The notes beneath the pieces were generated by a model, which ran no database searches, was not told where the DNA came from, and saw only the letters and a list, made by a program, of their open reading frames with translations. From Opitutaceae bacterium (lineage in GTDB: Bacteria; Verrucomicrobiota; Verrucomicrobiia; Opitutales; Opitutaceae), in assembly GCA_023269585.1 (NCBI GenBank), contig JAHFTC010000013.1, positions 1 to 51,107 on the forward strand: a stretch of 51,107 nucleotides of DNA, in the 5' to 3' direction. Each line of letters opens with the position of its first letter. Position 1 is the first letter of the stretch. Positions 49,749 to 51,107 of this stretch are shown one piece after another. Made by a program: the position numbers and the translations under genes.

Positions 49749-50570
49749 TCACTCCGCCTTCGGCGGCGGTTCGAGCGCTTTCCGCGCCTTCGCCTCCAAC
49801 GGCTTGATGCTGTCGGCCGGGGGGAGCGCTTCCGGCATGGTGCCGCCGAGCTCGCGGATGGTCTGGCGGACCTTGGCTCCGACCTCGCGGTGCGCGCGGT
49901 TGGCCTTGTCCTTGCCGACGATCTTCTCCCGCCGGAGCTTCTCCTCGGCCTGGGTGGCGCGGAAGAGGTTGGCGGCGAGCTCGGTGCTGCCCATGTGATC
50001 GAGAATCTGCTGGCCCTTTTTGAGACGCTTGCGGGCGTGGATGTCCTGCGCGCCGAGACCGCCGTAGAGCCCCATGTAGCCGTGGTTTTGAAAGATGGCG
50101 TAGTCGCGCGGTTCGACGACACCGGCGCCCTTGGCGGCGTCGGCGAGATGGCTGTTGTGGGTGCGCAGCTCCGCGCGGATGGTGAGGCGGCGCTGGGTTT
50201 CGACCTCCCCGTCGGTGAGCTCCTGGCGCCGGGTCTGGACGGCGAAATAGGTCTGGCCGACGGCGACGATCTCCTTGGCCGGATCGGCGTTCTGGATGAC
50301 GAGGTAACACGCGTAGCGCGACAGCATAACCGTCTCGACCGGACGCTGGCCGCCTTTGCCGATCTCGATCATTTCGTCGATTCCGACGAAATGATCCTCC
50401 ACGCGCTGGTCGCTGTTGAAGCAGGCGGTTCGGGCTTTCTCGATCACCGCCAGGAAATGGCGGTAGTTTACGTAGCCGAGGACGCGGGCGAAGTCGCGGC
50501 TGGACCAGAATTCGTTGCCGGCGGCGTTGGTGCGGCGGATCTGCTCGAACGGGGTTATGGCGTGACTCAT
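49749..50570 (-). CDS. dinD: DinD-like protein (BRO-N domain)
   Basis: The 273-residue product has an N-terminal BRO-N-like domain (TPFEQIRRTNAAGNEFWSSRDFARVLGYVNYRHFLAVIEKA) and the DinD blocks DHFVGIDEMIEIGKGGQRPVETVMLSRYACYLVIQNADP, VAVGQTYFAVQTRRQE, NHGYMGLYGGLGAQDIHARK and GSTELAANLFRATQAEEKLRR. DinD is damage-inducible in Escherichia coli and affects RecA filaments, but orthologues are patchy and carried by mobile DNA. ATG 50570 is chosen; the frame has 11 more codons. No LexA-type box is evident upstream. Confidence 0.88.
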   Translation of the reverse strand: MSHAITPFEQIRRTNAAGNEFWSSRDFARVLGYVNYRHFLAVIEKARTACFNSDQRVEDHFVGIDEMIEIGKGGQRPVETVMLSRYACYLVIQNADPAKEIVAVGQTYFAVQTRRQELTDGEVETQRRLTIRAELRTHNSHLADAAKGAGVVEPRDYAIFQNHGYMGLYGGLGAQDIHARKRLKKGQQILDHMGSTELAANLFRATQAEEKLRREKIVGKDKANRAHREVGAKVRQTIRELGGTMPEALPPADSIKPLEAKARKALEPPPKAE

Positions 50571-50737
50571 GGCAGGCAGTGGCGAACCGGTTGCGTGGGG
50601 CAATGAGAACGTGGCGACAGTGTCCTCTGAACCGGAGGCGGGCGAGCCGGAATGCGGCTCAGCCGGCGTGGCGGGCGGCGGGCCGGTCTCGACACTTGCT
50701 CGCCCCCGCGTTCCGAGGCATACCCGACACCTCCGTG

Positions 50738-51107
50738 ATGGCTGCCGCTCTCCTCAGAAAACGGGCACTGCTTTCCGCCTGCTTGGTGGTGCTCTCGGTT
50801 GTTGCCCTGCTTTTCGGCGGCGCGAGCCTGTTGCCGAGCGCGATGAACGTCGTCGATCCGGACGCGATCTACCGGATTCCCGGCCCGCGGCGCACATTGT
50901 ACCTCACGCTTGACGATGGGCCCTCAGCGGCGACTCCGGAAATTCTGGCCGTCTTGGCGAAGCACGGGGTGCCGGCCACGTTCTTCATCATCGCCGACCA
51001 CATCGAGCCCGAGCGTATGCGTGCGATCGTCGCTGGCGGACATGCGCTCGGTCACCACATGAAGTCGACGGAGAAGCTCGCGCGCATGTCCAAGGAGCGC
51101 TTCGAGG
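50738..51107 (+). CDS. Polysaccharide deacetylase (NodB/CE4), 3' end outside the window
   Basis: The first 123 codons are present and the gene runs off the right edge. There is an N-terminal membrane segment or signal (ALLSACLVVLSVVALLFGGASL, about 9-30), then the CE4 motif 1 LTLDDGPS with catalytic Asp, VLAKHGVPATFFII, and motif 2 region GGHALGHHMKST. In typical CE4 enzymes motif 2 is H-x3-H with both His binding metal; here the second position is Thr, so metal binding may be altered. The expected substrate is an N- or O-acetylated polysaccharide in the envelope. Confidence 0.85.
   Translation, partial: MAAALLRKRALLSACLVVLSVVALLFGGASLLPSAMNVVDPDAIYRIPGPRRTLYLTLDDGPSAATPEILAVLAKHGVPATFFIIADHIEPERMRAIVAGGHALGHHMKSTEKLARMSKERFE

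Noticed and set aside
50569-50913. A 114-residue frame on the plus strand
   Set aside because: It overlaps the start of the deacetylase gene in another frame and shows no domain.

Overview
The window comes from a high-G+C bacterium that is most probably a member of the Verrucomicrobia, in or near the Opitutaceae. The main support is a 51-residue protein at 23508-23663 that matches the small basic protein family confined to Verrucomicrobia and Chlamydiae, and an exported protein ending in a PEP-CTERM sorting tail (45523-46479). A KdsA gene, a TonB-dependent receptor and an LPS-type glycosyltransferase indicate a Gram-negative envelope. Most genes are chromosomal housekeeping genes. The gaps between them are unusually rich in short palindromes and dispersed repeats.

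Layout. 1-13.3 kb: the tail of a putative REP-associated transposase, a MamK-like actin with a small partner gene, two TPR proteins, a DUF3108 protein, a beta-lactamase-fold nuclease, kdsA, deoC, a SufE-type sulfur acceptor, a CHASE4 hybrid histidine kinase, a TatD-like hydrolase and tcdA. 13.5-19.6 kb: a PAS hybrid kinase, a small membrane-anchored protein, a Nudix hydrolase, a large polytopic membrane protein and a beta-lactamase-fold hydrolase with an added N-terminal domain. 19.7-25.1 kb: RNA-centred genes (a TrmH-family methyltransferase, rsmE, tRNA-Leu, tRNA-Pro, the small basic protein, cutA, rpoZ, smpB, with dedA among them) and a striking three-copy hairpin repeat. 25.2-31.5 kb: oligopeptide-transporter parts (oppA, oppF, oppD) without permeases, broken up by a response regulator, trmL and a small orphan gene. 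31.6-39.4 kb: a glycosyltransferase, an FkbM methyltransferase, hypE-hypC-hypD, a flavodoxin-fold oxidoreductase, an M29 aminopeptidase and an SGNH hydrolase. 39.5-45.2 kb: a cobalamin riboswitch followed by btuB-btuF-btuC-btuD-cobO, a complete B12 uptake and adenosylation operon. 45.5-51.1 kb: the PEP-CTERM protein, mnmA, a GH5 glycosidase, a DinD-like protein and the start of a polysaccharide deacetylase.

How the genes work together. The clearest functional unit is the riboswitch-controlled B12 operon. It is interrupted between btuC and btuD by a 102-base element with AT-rich inverted ends. HypE, HypC and HypD form half of the NiFe-hydrogenase maturation machinery, but no hydrogenase is nearby. 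Several genes act on tRNA or rRNA (tcdA, a TrmH-family enzyme, rsmE, trmL, mnmA) but are scattered.

The most unusual material is non-coding. About ten 35-43-base palindromes fall into three sequence families, nearly all sharing one central 8-mer (ACGGTCGT). A triplicated unit of about 155 bases carries an 11-bp hairpin and could be a tandem small-RNA array. Several dispersed repeats are also present, one of which seems to have entered the mnmA reading frame. All positions, similarities and base-composition remarks were made by eye from the sequence; no database search was run.
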